A stretch of DNA of 64,000 bases, taken from Glandiceps talaboti (taxonomy: Eukaryota; Hemichordata; Enteropneusta; Spengelidae). The position numbers and the translations under genes were made by a program. The stretch covers positions 24,221,175-24,285,174 of the forward strand of contig NC_135560.1 of assembly GCF_964340395.1 (NCBI RefSeq). The letters are read 5' to 3'. A model generated the notes under the pieces. It saw nothing but the letters and a program-made list of their open reading frames with translations, did no database searches and was not told where the DNA came from. This document shows, piece after piece, positions 63,631 to 64,000 of this stretch (positions are counted from its first letter, which is position 1; every line of letters starts with the position of its first letter).

Positions 63631-64000
63631 TACGCTTCTACCCTTTTACGACAGTGAATTCTGAGACACTTGTACCTTGTTACAACTTCCACAAACAAAA
63701 TAGGAACTTGAGAGAAAACTATACCTAAAGTATCACAACATCACGTGATGATTACACACTTGGTCAGTTTGTATGTTTGTTGTTGACTCTGAGGTATAAT
63801 GACTTCAAGGGGTGGAAATCATGGGGAGGGGTGGAAATTATGGGGAGGGGTGGAAATCATGGGGAGGGGTTGTCATATTAATATAAACATTGTTTTACAT
63901 ATATAAAATTATATAGTGATAAATGTTAAAGAACATAAAGACAGCAGTCTGATGTTAGGTACATGTGTTGTTCATCAATTTTCATGACTCTTACGTGGCT
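63631..64000. other. Downstream of the membrane-protein gene
   Basis: Probable 3' UTR. It contains a short G-rich tandem repeat (GGGGAGGGGTGGAAAT..., about four units, 63809-63870). No poly(A) signal AATAAA was seen before the window ends. Confidence 0.4.

Overview
The window is nuclear DNA from an invertebrate animal. It is AT-rich, nearly all introns are GT-AG, and the genes are unmistakable metazoan orthologues broken into many short exons. The dispersed repeats (tRNA-derived SINEs, fold-back MITEs, CA/TA/CATA microsatellites) and compact gene order suit a marine invertebrate deuterostome or lophotrochozoan. I cannot assign the species. No retrovirus-like element was recognised.

Six protein genes lie in strictly alternating orientation. 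In order they are: (1) a minus-strand myotubularin-related gene of the MTMR10/11/12 type, with only its 5' nine coding exons in the window; (2) a plus-strand FAD-dependent oxidoreductase of the DAO/glycerol-3-phosphate-dehydrogenase-like family; (3) minus-strand NAA35, the NatC auxiliary subunit, complete in 16 exons; (4) plus-strand TPGS2, tubulin polyglutamylase complex subunit 2, complete in 8 exons; (5) minus-strand PIK3C3/VPS34, complete in 20 exons; (6) a plus-strand gene for an unrecognised 245-residue protein with one C-terminal membrane helix. Exon joins were checked for phase: every listed exon set keeps one open frame, and the assembled lengths (NAA35 742 aa, TPGS2 310 aa, PIK3C3 900 aa) match the families.

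The genes form three head-to-head pairs (1/2, 3/4, 5/6) separated by 237, 360 and 785 bp between start codons. Each interval should hold a shared bidirectional promoter. Several start codons lie inside a YY1-like AAnATGGC motif, and the first interval has a full CRE. Pairs 2/3 and 4/5 converge on 3' regions. Functionally the genes fall into phosphoinositide metabolism (PIK3C3 makes PI3P; myotubularins recognise or remove it), N-terminal acetylation, tubulin modification and redox metabolism; no operon-like cooperation is implied.

The most unusual property is the minisatellite load. Thirteen or more arrays with 28-85 bp units are present, most of them within about 130 bp of an exon. In NAA35 exon 4, NAA35 exon 11 and TPGS2 exon 3 the repeated unit carries the coding end of the exon together with its 5' splice site, so the transcript presents several copies of the same donor. 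The FAD gene also holds a diverged second copy of its exon 2 with an AC instead of an AG acceptor, and its GxGxxG nucleotide-binding motif has Val at the first glycine.
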